The notes under the pieces: generated by a model
Seen by the model: the letters and a program-made list of their open reading frames with translations, nothing else
Database searches by the model: none
What the model was told of the DNA's origin: nothing
Shown here: one piece after another, positions 20,201 to 29,702 of the stretch
Layout of the letters: each line of letters starts with the position of its first letter
Position numbering within the stretch: the stretch's first letter is position 1
Program-made: the position numbers and the translations under genes
From: Tritrichomonas musculus
Lineage: Eukaryota > Parabasalia > Tritrichomonadida > Tritrichomonadidae
Reading direction: 5' to 3'
DNA: 64,000 bases
NCBI GenBank assembly: GCA_039105265.1
Contig: JAPFFF010000006.1
Location: forward strand, 3,348,001-3,412,000

Positions 20201-22306
20201 TGCATTTATTGGGAAGGCTTTGGTGTTAAAAAAGATTATCTAAAAGCTAAAGAATATTATGAATTAGCTGCTCAACAAAACAATCCTGATGCACTTTTTA
20301 ACTTAGGAAATATTTATGAAAACGGTTATTGTGGAGAAAAGAATTATCTAAAAGCGAAAGAGTACTATGAACAAGCTATTCAACATAAGAGTATTCAAGC
20401 TTTAGTTAATTTAGGAAACTTTTATGAAAATGGACTTGGTGTTGATAAAGACTTGCTAAAAGCTAAAGAATTATATGAATTAGCATCAAAACAAAATAAT
20501 TCAGCAGCTCTCGTTAAGTTGGGCTTTCTTTATTCAAATGGGAATGGCGTTCAAAGAGATTTTTTGAAAGCTAAGAATTATTTTGAATTAGCAGCCAAAT
20601 TAAATGATTCAAATGCACTTGTCAATTTAGGTTATCTTTATTATAATGGCTATGGTGTTCCACGAGATTATTTACGAGCAATTCATCTTTATAAATTAGC
20701 AGCACAAAGTAACAATTCTGAAGCACTTGTTAATTTAGGAGGAATTTATGAAGATGGTATTTATGTTGAGCAAAATTATAAATTAGCTAAGGAATATTAT
20801 GAATTAGCTGCAGAACAAAATAACTCAAACGCTTTATATCAATTAGGAAACCTTTATTTCCATGGATTTGGAGTGAAACAGGATTATTTAAAAGCCAAAA
20901 AATATTTGGAATTATCATCACAAAGTCATAATTCGGATGCCCTTTTAGCTTTAGGAATTTTGTATGAAAATGGAAATGGAGTTGAAAAAGATTATTTACA
21001 AGCACGTGATTATTATGAATTATCAGCTAAATTAAATAATTCAGAAGCTCTTTTTTACTTAGGTAATATTTATTCAACAGGTGATGTTTTCGATATTGAT
21101 ATAACTAAAGCATGTCATTATTATCAAAAATGCATTGAAATTCATGATCAAAAAATAGTGAATTATAATTCTAAAGAAAAATCATTTTCTTCTTATTTCA
21201 AATATAACAAATTCTTTTATTGTTCATGCAACAATCTTGGTTTGATTTATTTAACAGCATTTAATGATATAAAGAAAGCAACTGAATTAGTTAAAGAAGC
21301 CGGTTTAAATGAATTTCCTTTTGGACAAAATAACTTTGGATTACTGTGTCAGTTTTATTTAAACAAAATTGAAAATGCTAAATACATGTTCCAACGAGCA
21401 TCACAAAATAAATTTGCTCTTGCTGAATATAATCTTGGATACCTGAATGAGAAAGAAGGAAAAACAGAAAAATCAATTGAATATTATATAAAAGCTTTGG
21501 AACATGCAAATGAACCTTTGATATTCCATAATGATAAACATTTCGATAAAAGGCTTGAAATATCTAAGAAATTCATTTTTTGTTTCGTTAATTTAAAACT
21601 TGTTGATTTTTATTTATCAGAAATGGATTATGAAAAAGCTAGAATTCATTTTTATAATTGCATCAATCAAATACATCTTAAGTCACATCAATTTTGTTTT
21701 CATTTAAATATGAAAGATGAAAAAGAACCATTTTTATATCTTAAATCATTCATTCTCAACTTTCCTTTGTTTAATTTAATTAATCAGCCAAATTTAAAAT
21801 CTAACATTAAAGATCTTTTGACTGAATTATTGAAAGAAAAAGAAAAAATGGATTTTCAACAACCAGAAGAAGAAGAAGAAGAAAAAGAAAATGATGAACA
21901 TGTTTTAAAAGATGAAAAATATCCTTTTGATCTTTTGAAACAATTTTTGCAAGATTTTTCATTAAGTGACTTAAATAATGAAAAAGTCAAAAATGCTTTA
22001 TTAAAAGAAGGAGAAATTGAGAACAAAGAAGAAGATTCATTACCAAAACAATCCAAAAATATTTTTGTTTTTGAAGATGAATTAAAATTATTTGATTTTG
22101 TTATTGAGAATGTCAAGCTAAAAGAAAGTTTTATGAAAGAAATTAAATGCATAATTAAAGTTATTGAATCAATTTTATACACTCATCCTTACTCTATTTT
22201 ATTTGGTCGTTTATCTCTCGAATATCCAAAAATAAAAGAAAACGATTGCATAAATCCTTCTCTAAATGATATTAATGATCAATTTTATGAAGGATTTGGA
22301 TTTTGA
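17273..22306 (+). CDS. Protein kinase with about 20 Sel1-like repeats
   Basis: 1677 aa, cytosolic by absence of signal or membrane segments. Residues ~1-240 are unassigned. The kinase domain is at ~255-512: MMKKIF (likely ATP-binding Lys), YEYMCNGTL hinge, LIHRDLKPGNIL (catalytic HRD at ~377), YISDFETL where DFG is changed to DFE (~397), and YSSPEQ with YPTDIYSFGLIIYF. The Gly loop is poor. From ~573 to ~1272 run about 19-20 Sel1-like repeats of 36 residues (A--YYELAA-QNN--AL--LG-LYE-G-GV--DY-KA); more degenerate ones follow to ~1410. Sel1 arrays are protein-binding scaffolds. Three adjacent repeats (about 19333-19630) are almost identical in DNA, a recent 108-bp expansion. Kinase/Sel1 fusions are a common trichomonad architecture. 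The C-terminal tail has a Glu-rich stretch near 1535. Confidence 0.88.
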   Translation: MQTYHFFDIPDCARTLLNQINDQAIKKVYSIFTYLYFPFRSIIQNDANKRNNSNYQDRSKEIEQFLINYLKDFKFLTYKISKIEGLSLFNLNSIENDNDNFHSQNYEAIICIENKCIVIDEIDFTTINGLFEELKRKDISLINYSFDSQNSKEMIGKKEEITNFCENFQHEIKSNKFVNHTIPPVIGYLIRRYFYPTNYFTNQSFFEYGISTDSNQKEIKNNFIKILESNDLIENSNFPLLKETVTQKNQYQIFNENDFVILRKIYSKEEALFYLVLHVESLHVFMMKKIFYTENSMKEIDHEIYFCENYSHHCLTHFYGFLKEEGKVTGFIYEYMCNGTLNSYVLSHKEKISKSFILMTINRIFQGINFIHSKSLIHRDLKPGNILIDHDNLPYISDFETLRHPNYTDDCLSNGTITNDIGSPLYSSPEQDNGELLSYPTDIYSFGLIIYFLIEKNHKFGINSNNKLIEDHWQLTNTSENLQRLYELCIKDNPNERLTDNDVLSIITDEVNSFYYLEDYLMKSKVDIIDSEIISFLLENIFLVQNDSCKLNKCFQNINTFKSLLETKIQDESSFLLDLGFLYEQGNEVEQNYVKAKEYYELSAKQKNSQAIFNLGFLYEKGKGVEQSYSRAKEHYLLSAKLNNSSALNSLGYFYENGYGGEKDYKKAMQYYESAAQMNNNDAFTNLGFLFEKGFGCEQDYTKAKEYYELAAEQNNPLALNNLGCLYEKGFGCEQDYTKAKEYYELAAEQNNPLALNNLGCLYEKGFGCEQDYTKAIYYYELAAEQDNPHALNNLALLYLHGNGVEKDYSKVIKYYSLSAEQNNSDALYSLGVCYEHGFILKHNISKAIEYYELAAKQNHSKAFVNLGDLHYFGVGVDQNYEKAKEYYELAAKQNNCQAFINLADMYAQGQGVEINYEKVKEYYELAAEQNNVIALIKLGDIYKKGYGTKQNEAKAKEFYELAAQQNNHIALFKLGCIYWEGFGVKKDYLKAKEYYELAAQQNNPDALFNLGNIYENGYCGEKNYLKAKEYYEQAIQHKSIQALVNLGNFYENGLGVDKDLLKAKELYELASKQNNSAALVKLGFLYSNGNGVQRDFLKAKNYFELAAKLNDSNALVNLGYLYYNGYGVPRDYLRAIHLYKLAAQSNNSEALVNLGGIYEDGIYVEQNYKLAKEYYELAAEQNNSNALYQLGNLYFHGFGVKQDYLKAKKYLELSSQSHNSDALLALGILYENGNGVEKDYLQARDYYELSAKLNNSEALFYLGNIYSTGDVFDIDITKACHYYQKCIEIHDQKIVNYNSKEKSFSSYFKYNKFFYCSCNNLGLIYLTAFNDIKKATELVKEAGLNEFPFGQNNFGLLCQFYLNKIENAKYMFQRASQNKFALAEYNLGYLNEKEGKTEKSIEYYIKALEHANEPLIFHNDKHFDKRLEISKKFIFCFVNLKLVDFYLSEMDYEKARIHFYNCINQIHLKSHQFCFHLNMKDEKEPFLYLKSFILNFPLFNLINQPNLKSNIKDLLTELLKEKEKMDFQQPEEEEEEKENDEHVLKDEKYPFDLLKQFLQDFSLSDLNNEKVKNALLKEGEIENKEEDSLPKQSKNIFVFEDELKLFDFVIENVKLKESFMKEIKCIIKVIESILYTHPYSILFGRLSLEYPKIKENDCINPSLNDINDQFYEGFGF

Positions 22307-22751
22307 CTTTTTTAACGTTATTTTCTAAAATACTCATTTTTGCTCTTTGTTTTTTTTTTATTGTTTTTAACAAGTTTTGACTATTTCGATAATTGATAAT
22401 AATTAATTTTAATACCTCTGAAAAAGTTTGTTTTTATTTCTCATATATTTCAATTAAAAAAATCAATATCTTTTCTTATGAAGGAAATATATTCAGTATT
22501 ATCATATAAATATTTTAAAAAAGTTATAAACATATAAATATGTATTTAATAATATTGGCATGATAATTTTTACTTTAGATAAATAATAATAATATTAAAA
22601 ATTACAGGTTTCTGCTTACTACTACTATAAAAATAAATATTGAATTTGGATTTAATTTTTTTTATTGATTCACGTTTTTTAAAAAGCAGATATTCAAACA
22701 AAATTTTTATTTTATTTTTCTGAGAAAATTTTTCTAAAATTTTAAGACAAT
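22307..22751. other. Intergenic, no gene seen
   Basis: A+T-rich spacer between the kinase/Sel1 and UBR genes, which run in the same direction. Nothing recognised. Confidence 0.5.
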
Positions 22752-25700
22752 ATGGAAGAACAAATTCTCCTATTTTTAAAATCTGCATCGCCAACTGAAG
22801 TAAAACCATTTTTAAATTCATTGATGTGCAAAAACTATGAGTCATTTGATCAGTTTACAGATTTTTTGGAAAGATGCCAGCCGAAATTATCTTGCAGTGC
22901 AAGTTGGACATCAAAAACATTACTTGCTAATTGCAAAAACTGCGAATCATCTGAAAACTCATGCATCTGCATTCAATGTCTTCTTGATGGGAATCATATT
23001 CAAGAGAACCATCAAATTTATTTAAGATATGGTTCAAATGGAAACTGCGATTGCGGCATATCGGAAGCTTGGGACAAGAAAGGCTTCTGTAAGAATCATC
23101 ATGGGCAATGTGGTCATCCTGAAGAGAGCTTACCTAAAGAACTATCATTGCATTTATCATCAATTTTCGAAGCATTGAAAAAGTTCATTTTAAAAGAAAT
23201 TGAGACAAAAACTTTCCACTTTTTCAATGAACTTTTTGAATTTATTATTTCAATATCAGAAATGGGTAATGGAGTTCGTAGGCTAGCATCTTTTTCGTTT
23301 GGTGATGAAATTTTCTTAGAAGCAATTATAAAGAATTGTTTCTGTTTTTCATCAAATGCGTCTGCCAAATTAAAATCTTTTATATCTGCTTATGTCAATG
23401 ATGAAGTATTTTCAATACAATTTGGAAAGACCATTTTTCCATCATGCCGGTATATTTATGAGAAAGCACTCGAGCATTGTCATGTTCAGCGTGACATTTC
23501 CAAAGAAGAACCACTCATTGGGCCGATATCTCTTTTATCATTAGTTTTTCATGTTTTTCCTCAACTTGGCAAAGGCGAAAATGGACTTAATTACAACACT
23601 CACTATAATGAAATAACTCCAATTGTATTTAATTTCATAAAGTCAAATCCGACACTTTTTGAGGGTAAAAATGGGTCCGATATATTGGATGGATTTTCGA
23701 ATGTCAAAATTATTATTGAATACTTTATGAAACATGAAATGAAAGAAGAAAATCGACAGTTGTTTATTAATATCGCATCGTCATTTCAACAAATTGAAGG
23801 GTATATTCAGCCAATTCAAAAAATCAATGATTTTGATGATAATTCATCATATTATGATTATAGATTATTTTACGATTTCATTGTTGAGTTTCAATGGCTT
23901 CCTTTCATCCTGGCAAAAAAAATTGAGTACATACCTGAAATAATTGAAATATTTGTCCACTTTTTGTTTACTAACAATGACATTGATCATCCTTCATTTA
24001 TTTTCTTGCTGCATAAAATGGCTGTTTCAACGTTGAAAAACGCAAAAAATCCTAAAGACGAATTCGATAGAATCATTAGAAAAGACGAGCTTTTTGCTGC
24101 TTTTGACGAAAAAATAAAAAATAAAGAAGAAGGATTTGATACATTTAAGAATGTTTATGAATTAATTTATTTCAGAGCTTCTTTAATTCCAATTAATTTT
24201 CTTTCATTTACGATGCTCTCTGATTTCGATTTATTGAAAGACAAAGGATATCCAAAAAGCTTCTTAGAGGCAATTAATCAATATAAACTGTCTTTTTACG
24301 TTCATATTGATTTGCCTTTTCTTTTGTCTATGATTCAATTCATGTTTTCTTTTTCGGAAGATAAAAACCAATTTTTAAGATTAATTGAATCTAAATTTGG
24401 TGTCTTTGATCCTCAAAATTCACAAACAAAGGCAGAAAGAATGTTTTATTTCATCATTGTTGTTTCACATTTGATATTTGAAGATCCAAATTTTCTGGGA
24501 AAGAAAAAAAGAATTATTCAACTCATTTTTATGACTATTTTGAAAAGCCAGCCAGAAAGAGGTATACAAAATATGAATTATTATTCTGGTCCTTTTTCAT
24601 TAAATAAAGCAATTAAGTGGTATAATGAGGTGAAATTTGAAAACAGTTGGCATATTATAATTCCTTTCATTTCACCTTATAATTTGTTAAAGATAATACT
24701 GCCTCATATTTTGGATGAAATGTCTGCCAAGTCTAATAAAAAGAATAACTCGGTTTTGTTGCCTTTCCCTGATTTTACAGACAGTGAAATAATCGATTTG
24801 AGATCATTTATGAAATCCACTTATTTATATGCTGTATTGTACGATATTATGTATGATTCTAATGAACCAATTTTGTATCATTATGCATTGAATCTCTTCA
24901 TTCTTTTGTACAATAATGAACAGCCGAAAAATGACTCAAAAGTTGATCTTAAATTAAATGCAGTAACAATTGATGATTTTGTGAATCAAATTCCATCGAA
25001 TTTCATTGAATTTTGTGATGTAAAAATCAATTACAAACGAGGTGGAAGTTATCTTTCATTGATTGATTTGATTGAAAATTCAGGATCGATTGGTTTGAAT
25101 GCACTACATCGAACCATTCATAAAAGAAGCAAAAAAGAAGTGAAGCAATTGATGAAGCTAAAATCCAACATAAAAACAATAAAGAATAAAATCATTTCAA
25201 AATACAAAGAAAATGCGTTGAATTTCAATTATTCAACAGTAACAAATTTGATAACTGATATAAAAATAAAGCCAAGTGATAAAACATATATTTTCGTTTG
25301 TATATTGATATCATCGATTCCTGATTTTCTTGAGACACAATATCATTTTAATTTCACTGTTAAAAAGGATGATGAACAAGAATCAGAAAACAGTGAAAAT
25401 AAACTTTTATCGTCATTTGTGAAGAAGAGAAGGCATTTAAAGAGACAATTTATTGTAGCAACATGTGGTCACATTTGTACTGAATCTTCTATCAATATTT
25501 GTCCATATTGTCATTCTCATTTCAACTTTTTCATACCAAATTTCATTGCAGCTGAAAACAATAATATTTTTCAATCTCTCATTAATAATATAGGTAACAT
25601 TCTTGGCAATGTTAAAAAATTGATAAAACTACTGAAAACTATGATAATTATTCTGGATTATCGAAATCGATTAAAGCCAGAAATCATTCAAGATGAAATT

Positions 25701-26534
25701 ACTTTTCTCTTGTATAAAAATTTGTTTATTCTTGCTCAAAAAATATCAGGTACAATTGATCCAGCTCTCTTTAAAAACAGGAAATCTAAACTCGGCATCT
25801 TCTTGCATTATATCTTATTCACTTGTGATTCTTTTACATCCACTTTCACTGAATCATTCTTTGTGGAATATGTCGAAAGATTCAATTACATCATTGATTA
25901 TGAATTTCTGAAAAGAATTGAACTAATTCGACTCTTCTATATCAATAAGAAACTAGAAACTATAATTGACATTGATGAGCATTTTTCTTTCAGAAATCTC
26001 ATCAAAATGTACAAAATTCCTGAGAGTTTCATTGAACCAACAAAATACACTAAATATCAATTTTATCAATCAATTCATGACACTGATAATTTTGATGAAA
26101 AGAGTAAAATTGATTTTGATATTAATGAAGAAAAGCTTCCTGTGTTCAGAGGAATTGATTTACCGGAAAACTTTCTTCAAGTTATAAACGATCCTTTCAA
26201 TATTAAATTCAAATTCAAAACTAGAGAATCAAGGTTCATTTGTTTGGCAACAGGTGATATCGTAACCATGAATTTAATGAATAGAAATAACCGCATTCCA
26301 AGAGAATTGACTTACCAGCCTATTTTAATAGTTGATGGACAAGATGTAAACGGAATTGATTTCTGGATTTCGGATTTCTTCATTAAACGTAAATCGATTT
26401 ATAGAAATAGAAAAGGAGAAGAAAATGTGGGATTTACAAGAGGTGACCTTGTGTTCTTAGATCATGAACGTTACATCAATTTATTTGATGATTTTATTAG
26501 TGGAAGATGTATCTTAAATATCCAAGATGAGTGA
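22752..26534 (+). CDS. UBR-box (N-recognin-like) E3 ubiquitin ligase
   Basis: 1260 aa. Residues ~46-117 form a UBR-box zinc finger with the expected Cys/His pattern (C--C, C-C--C, H, H, C-CG, F--H--QCG), the pocket that binds N-terminal degrons in UBR1/2-type proteins. The long middle is helical. At ~896-930, ATCGHICTESS then ICPYCHSHFNFFIP resembles the second half of the UBR RING-H2 (CGH...CP-C...N--IP), but the first Cys pair is not seen. The C-terminal ~80 residues (LPENF, GFTRGDLVFLDHERYINLF) match the UBR autoinhibitory cap, where the usual Cys residues are also missing. Degron binding looks intact; catalytic strength is doubtful. The identification rests on the UBR box and C-terminal cap. 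Confidence 0.85.
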   Translation: MEEQILLFLKSASPTEVKPFLNSLMCKNYESFDQFTDFLERCQPKLSCSASWTSKTLLANCKNCESSENSCICIQCLLDGNHIQENHQIYLRYGSNGNCDCGISEAWDKKGFCKNHHGQCGHPEESLPKELSLHLSSIFEALKKFILKEIETKTFHFFNELFEFIISISEMGNGVRRLASFSFGDEIFLEAIIKNCFCFSSNASAKLKSFISAYVNDEVFSIQFGKTIFPSCRYIYEKALEHCHVQRDISKEEPLIGPISLLSLVFHVFPQLGKGENGLNYNTHYNEITPIVFNFIKSNPTLFEGKNGSDILDGFSNVKIIIEYFMKHEMKEENRQLFINIASSFQQIEGYIQPIQKINDFDDNSSYYDYRLFYDFIVEFQWLPFILAKKIEYIPEIIEIFVHFLFTNNDIDHPSFIFLLHKMAVSTLKNAKNPKDEFDRIIRKDELFAAFDEKIKNKEEGFDTFKNVYELIYFRASLIPINFLSFTMLSDFDLLKDKGYPKSFLEAINQYKLSFYVHIDLPFLLSMIQFMFSFSEDKNQFLRLIESKFGVFDPQNSQTKAERMFYFIIVVSHLIFEDPNFLGKKKRIIQLIFMTILKSQPERGIQNMNYYSGPFSLNKAIKWYNEVKFENSWHIIIPFISPYNLLKIILPHILDEMSAKSNKKNNSVLLPFPDFTDSEIIDLRSFMKSTYLYAVLYDIMYDSNEPILYHYALNLFILLYNNEQPKNDSKVDLKLNAVTIDDFVNQIPSNFIEFCDVKINYKRGGSYLSLIDLIENSGSIGLNALHRTIHKRSKKEVKQLMKLKSNIKTIKNKIISKYKENALNFNYSTVTNLITDIKIKPSDKTYIFVCILISSIPDFLETQYHFNFTVKKDDEQESENSENKLLSSFVKKRRHLKRQFIVATCGHICTESSINICPYCHSHFNFFIPNFIAAENNNIFQSLINNIGNILGNVKKLIKLLKTMIIILDYRNRLKPEIIQDEITFLLYKNLFILAQKISGTIDPALFKNRKSKLGIFLHYILFTCDSFTSTFTESFFVEYVERFNYIIDYEFLKRIELIRLFYINKKLETIIDIDEHFSFRNLIKMYKIPESFIEPTKYTKYQFYQSIHDTDNFDEKSKIDFDINEEKLPVFRGIDLPENFLQVINDPFNIKFKFKTRESRFICLATGDIVTMNLMNRNNRIPRELTYQPILIVDGQDVNGIDFWISDFFIKRKSIYRNRKGEENVGFTRGDLVFLDHERYINLFDDFISGRCILNIQDE

Positions 26535-26737
26535 TGTTTAAAATTCATCTGATAATAAATATTTCGATGGCGATAATTATTTCCAAAAAAAAAAAAAAAA
26601 AAAAAAAATACCAAAAAAAAGACTTTAATAAATGCTATTTTTATTAAAATAAAAATATTGTTTTTTAACTTTATGGTAACTAGTGCTTTTTTGAAGCTTT
26701 GGAATCTTCAATTAAATAATTGGCAACATCATTGAAT

Positions 26738-26773
<36 letters not shown>

Positions 26774-27273
26774 GCATAATACAAGTTCCTTCAATAATGT
26801 TAATAATTTCTGGATTATTACCAAAAATATCATAATCCCAAATAGTTTTTCTTTTATAAGCAATTCTTTTCATGTGATTTTCAACAGCTTCTATTAAAAA
26901 CAATACTCATGATTTAATCAGTTCTTCTATATTTTGAACTTATTCCTTGGATATAGCAATTTTTGATGGATCATTTTTGAGCCATGAATGAAATTTTCTG
27001 TTCAATGGCGATTGAAATCAATAGAATTTATTTTTTTCTTATTTATATTTTTATCTTCTTAAAAATTACATATATAAACAATATTTTTAGAGAAAAAAAT
27101 TAAAAAATAATAACAATAATAAAATAATGCATTTTTTATGTTATAATATCAGAAATAGCATCAAAATAGAAGTTAGAAATTCAATTCAGAAAATTTTTGA
27201 AATTTTCAACTTTTTGTATTTATTAAAAACGGTTTTAGAAGGGCATTAATATAATATTAAATTTTTAATTAAT
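26535..27273. other. Intergenic with opposed A and T tracts
   Basis: Holds a run of about 24 A at 26586-26609 and a T run of about 33 at 26740-26772. A reverse frame over the T run gives poly-lysine and is not believed. No gene seen. Confidence 0.55.
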
Positions 27274-27885
27274 ATGATATCAATCATTATTCAAATCTTC
27301 GCAGTAATTGGTATATCATATTTGATAGGCTCAATTCCGACTGGTTATTTAATTGTAAAGCATTTCAAAGGCGACGATATCCGCAGAACTGGATCAGGTT
27401 CAACTGGTGCTACTAATGTTAAACGTGTTATGGGTAAAAAGTGGTTTTTTATCACTCTTTTTTTGGACATGCTCAAGGGAATGATTCCCGTATTATTAAT
27501 TATTAATTATACAGACAAATTTTCAGAACTTGGCTTATTTCCTGTTCTTTCCTCAGTTTCAGTCCTGCTTGGTCACAGCAAATCGATTTTCTTAGGCTTT
27601 ACAGGTGGAAAATCCGTGGCATCTGGATTTGGCACAATTTTGGCCTTAAATTGGAAGGCTGGAGTTGTTTTCGGCCTTGTCTGGATTGCAATTACGAAAG
27701 CTACAAAATTTGTTTCGCTTAGCTCAATCATTGCTATATGGACAACTCCTGTCATAATGTTCATCACAGACTCGCCTGTTGCATATTTTATTTACTCGAT
27801 ATTAGGTGCCTTTTACATCACATATCTCCACCGAGAAAACATTCAACGCCTGATTAATGGGGCTGAAAATAAGACAGAATTTTAA
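27274..27885 (+). CDS. plsY: PlsY-type acyl-phosphate:glycerol-3-phosphate acyltransferase
   Basis: 203 aa, a full-length match in size and motifs to bacterial PlsY. It transfers an acyl group from acyl-phosphate to glycerol 3-phosphate, making lysophosphatidic acid, the first step of phospholipid synthesis, in a membrane. Motif 1 is S41-GSTGATN-N48, followed by GKK; GSIPTGY is at 19-25; the third conserved block is GHSKSIFLGFTGGKSVASGFG at about 98-118; HRENIQRLINGAE closes the protein. Five or more hydrophobic segments fit the seven-helix PlsY topology. Eukaryotes normally use unrelated GPAT enzymes, so lateral transfer from bacteria is likely. Flanking trichomonad-like DNA argues against simple contamination. 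PlsY normally needs PlsX or a fatty-acid kinase for its acyl-phosphate; neither is in this window. Confidence 0.93.
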   Translation: MISIIIQIFAVIGISYLIGSIPTGYLIVKHFKGDDIRRTGSGSTGATNVKRVMGKKWFFITLFLDMLKGMIPVLLIINYTDKFSELGLFPVLSSVSVLLGHSKSIFLGFTGGKSVASGFGTILALNWKAGVVFGLVWIAITKATKFVSLSSIIAIWTTPVIMFITDSPVAYFIYSILGAFYITYLHRENIQRLINGAENKTEF

Positions 27886-27978
27886 AAAATGTGTTTTATA
27901 AAGGAAAATTTTATGTGATATTAAAAATTGTTTTGAGCAACATTTTGATTTTAAAATTTGATAATTTGCCAAAATCTG

Positions 27979-28019
<41 letters not shown>

Positions 28020-28065
28020 ATTTTAAAGCTTTGTAATTACAAATAAGAATTATATTGAACGAAAA
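27886..28065. other. Short spacer with a long T tract
   Basis: Contains about 34 consecutive T near 27985-28018, between PlsY and the convergent BspA remnant. Confidence 0.6.
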
Positions 28066-29049
28066 TCAGATTTTATTAATTTCGGAAAATGAAAAAGTGA
28101 TGCCAGCATTATCTAAAGATAATGATTCTGGAATCGAAATCTCGTTTAATGATTGGCATTCAGAAGAAGCATTATTTCTAACAAATGTCTCAGATGGAGG
28201 AATTGAAATCTGTGTCAGTGAAGGGCATCCATTGAAAGCTGCCTCTTCAATTTTTTGATTTGAAGAAGGAATCGATAATTGAGCCAATGAAGACAACCCG
28301 CAGAATGCAAAAGCACCAATTCTTGTAATTGAAGAAGGAATGTAAATTCGTTTTAAAAAGATGCATCCATTAAAAATGAAATCATCATATGAATAAATGC
28401 TTGTTGAAGAAATCGTTACTTGCTCAAGTGAAGGACAATCTTCAAAGGATGCCTTTTGTATTGTAATCACTGAAGACGGGGTGTTTATTTGTCTCAATGA
28501 ATTACATTCTGAAAAAGCAGCAATTCCAATTAAACTTACAGATGAAGGACTTTCAAATGACGCATTACTCAATGATGTGCACCTTCTGAAAGCATAATTT
28601 CCTCCTTCAGTAAAACAGATGTAGAAATTGAAATGCTTCGTAAAGAGGTGCACTCAAAAAATGATGATTCTTCAATCTGTTTTACTGAAGGAGGAATTTT
28701 TATTGCTATTAATGAAGAACAATGTGCAAATGCATTAAAACCTATTCTAGATAATGAAGATTGACTTAAAAGCACTATTTCTTTCAAAGACGTGCATAAG
28801 TTAATGCAGAAATTATCGATTTTACTAGCATGATTTGGTATTGTTATTTCAGTCAAAAGATTACATTTATTAAAAGCAAATTTTCCAATGTAATTTAAAG
28901 AGGTTGGTATTGGAAAAATAACTTGTTGTAAATATATACATCCACTGAAAGTGGAACCTTTAATATTTTGAACAAAAGGATGAAGTTTTTTAAAAACGTA
29001 AATTTCTATACCTAAATGGTGAAACAGCTGTTGTATTAGTACTCATATT
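28066..29049 (-). pseudogene. Broken BspA-like leucine-rich-repeat gene
   Basis: On the minus strand, LRR_5 (BspA/TpLRR) repeats run from about 29049 down: IGKFAFNKCNLLTEITIP, then FNAFAHCSSLIAIKIPPSV, and so on. The frame changes once near 28600-28650 and continues (IAAFSECNSLRQI...SIPSS) to the stop at 28066. No ATG opens the upstream frame; a stop precedes it. Trichomonad BspA-like proteins are a huge family, many at the cell surface. This copy has at least one frameshift and no start, so it is probably dead. Confidence 0.75.
28600..28695. repeat. 21-bp perfect inverted repeat at the BspA frame break
   Basis: TCCTCCTTCAGTAAAACAGA plus T at 28600-28620 is repeated exactly in reverse at 28675-28695. 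One copy encodes a normal PPSVKQI repeat start; the other lies where the frame is lost. Confidence 0.75.
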
Positions 29050-29702
29050 GTAACCATCGGTTGAAAACCATTTACCATGTGAAATGTTATAAAAGTTTGA
29101 CTCTTTTTTAAATTGATTACCAAAATTGTAATTAGTTTCAAGTAATTCAAGATAGATCAAATGATGATTTAAAAGTATCTACTAATATAATTAGAATAAA
29201 CCAATCGAGATTCAATATTTTTATAAAATGGCTGAGTACAACTTTTATATATTATATTATTTTTTGAATAAAACATTTTTATCTCAATAATATAAATAAA
29301 TATCAGATATATTTTAGATAGAACAACTATTATATATTATATTAAATATTGTATGTACTTATTAAAAATCAAAACCAATTATTCAAATAAAAAATCTATA
29401 AAAATTATTATTTCTCTGTATAGAAAACAATATAGTATTTTCTTAATTCATAAGTTTGAAATAATATGGAATTGCATCATTCACTTCAAGGAAAAGGGAG
29501 AAATGTGAAGAAAATATCAAAATCTATATTTGAAAGAATAAATTAAGTACTTATTGAAAATATTGTTGATATCAAAACAAAAAGTTTTATGAATTATTAT
29601 ATAATTTTCTCAAATAATTGTATGATTTCACTCAAAATATAAACTATCAATAATATCAAAAATGTTTGATAAAAATCTGATATTTTGATTTTATTGTAAA
29701 CG
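29050..29702. other. Intergenic, no gene seen
   Basis: A+T-rich divergent spacer between the BspA remnant and the CH-domain gene. Nothing recognised. Confidence 0.5.

Noticed and set aside
26712-26903. 63-codon reverse frame with poly-lysine
   Set aside because: Produced by a 33-base T tract; no domain and A+T-driven composition.
27274-27885. Bacterial contamination of the assembly at PlsY
   Set aside because: The gene is embedded in A+T-rich intergenic DNA with long T tracts like the rest of the window, with no bacterial neighbours.
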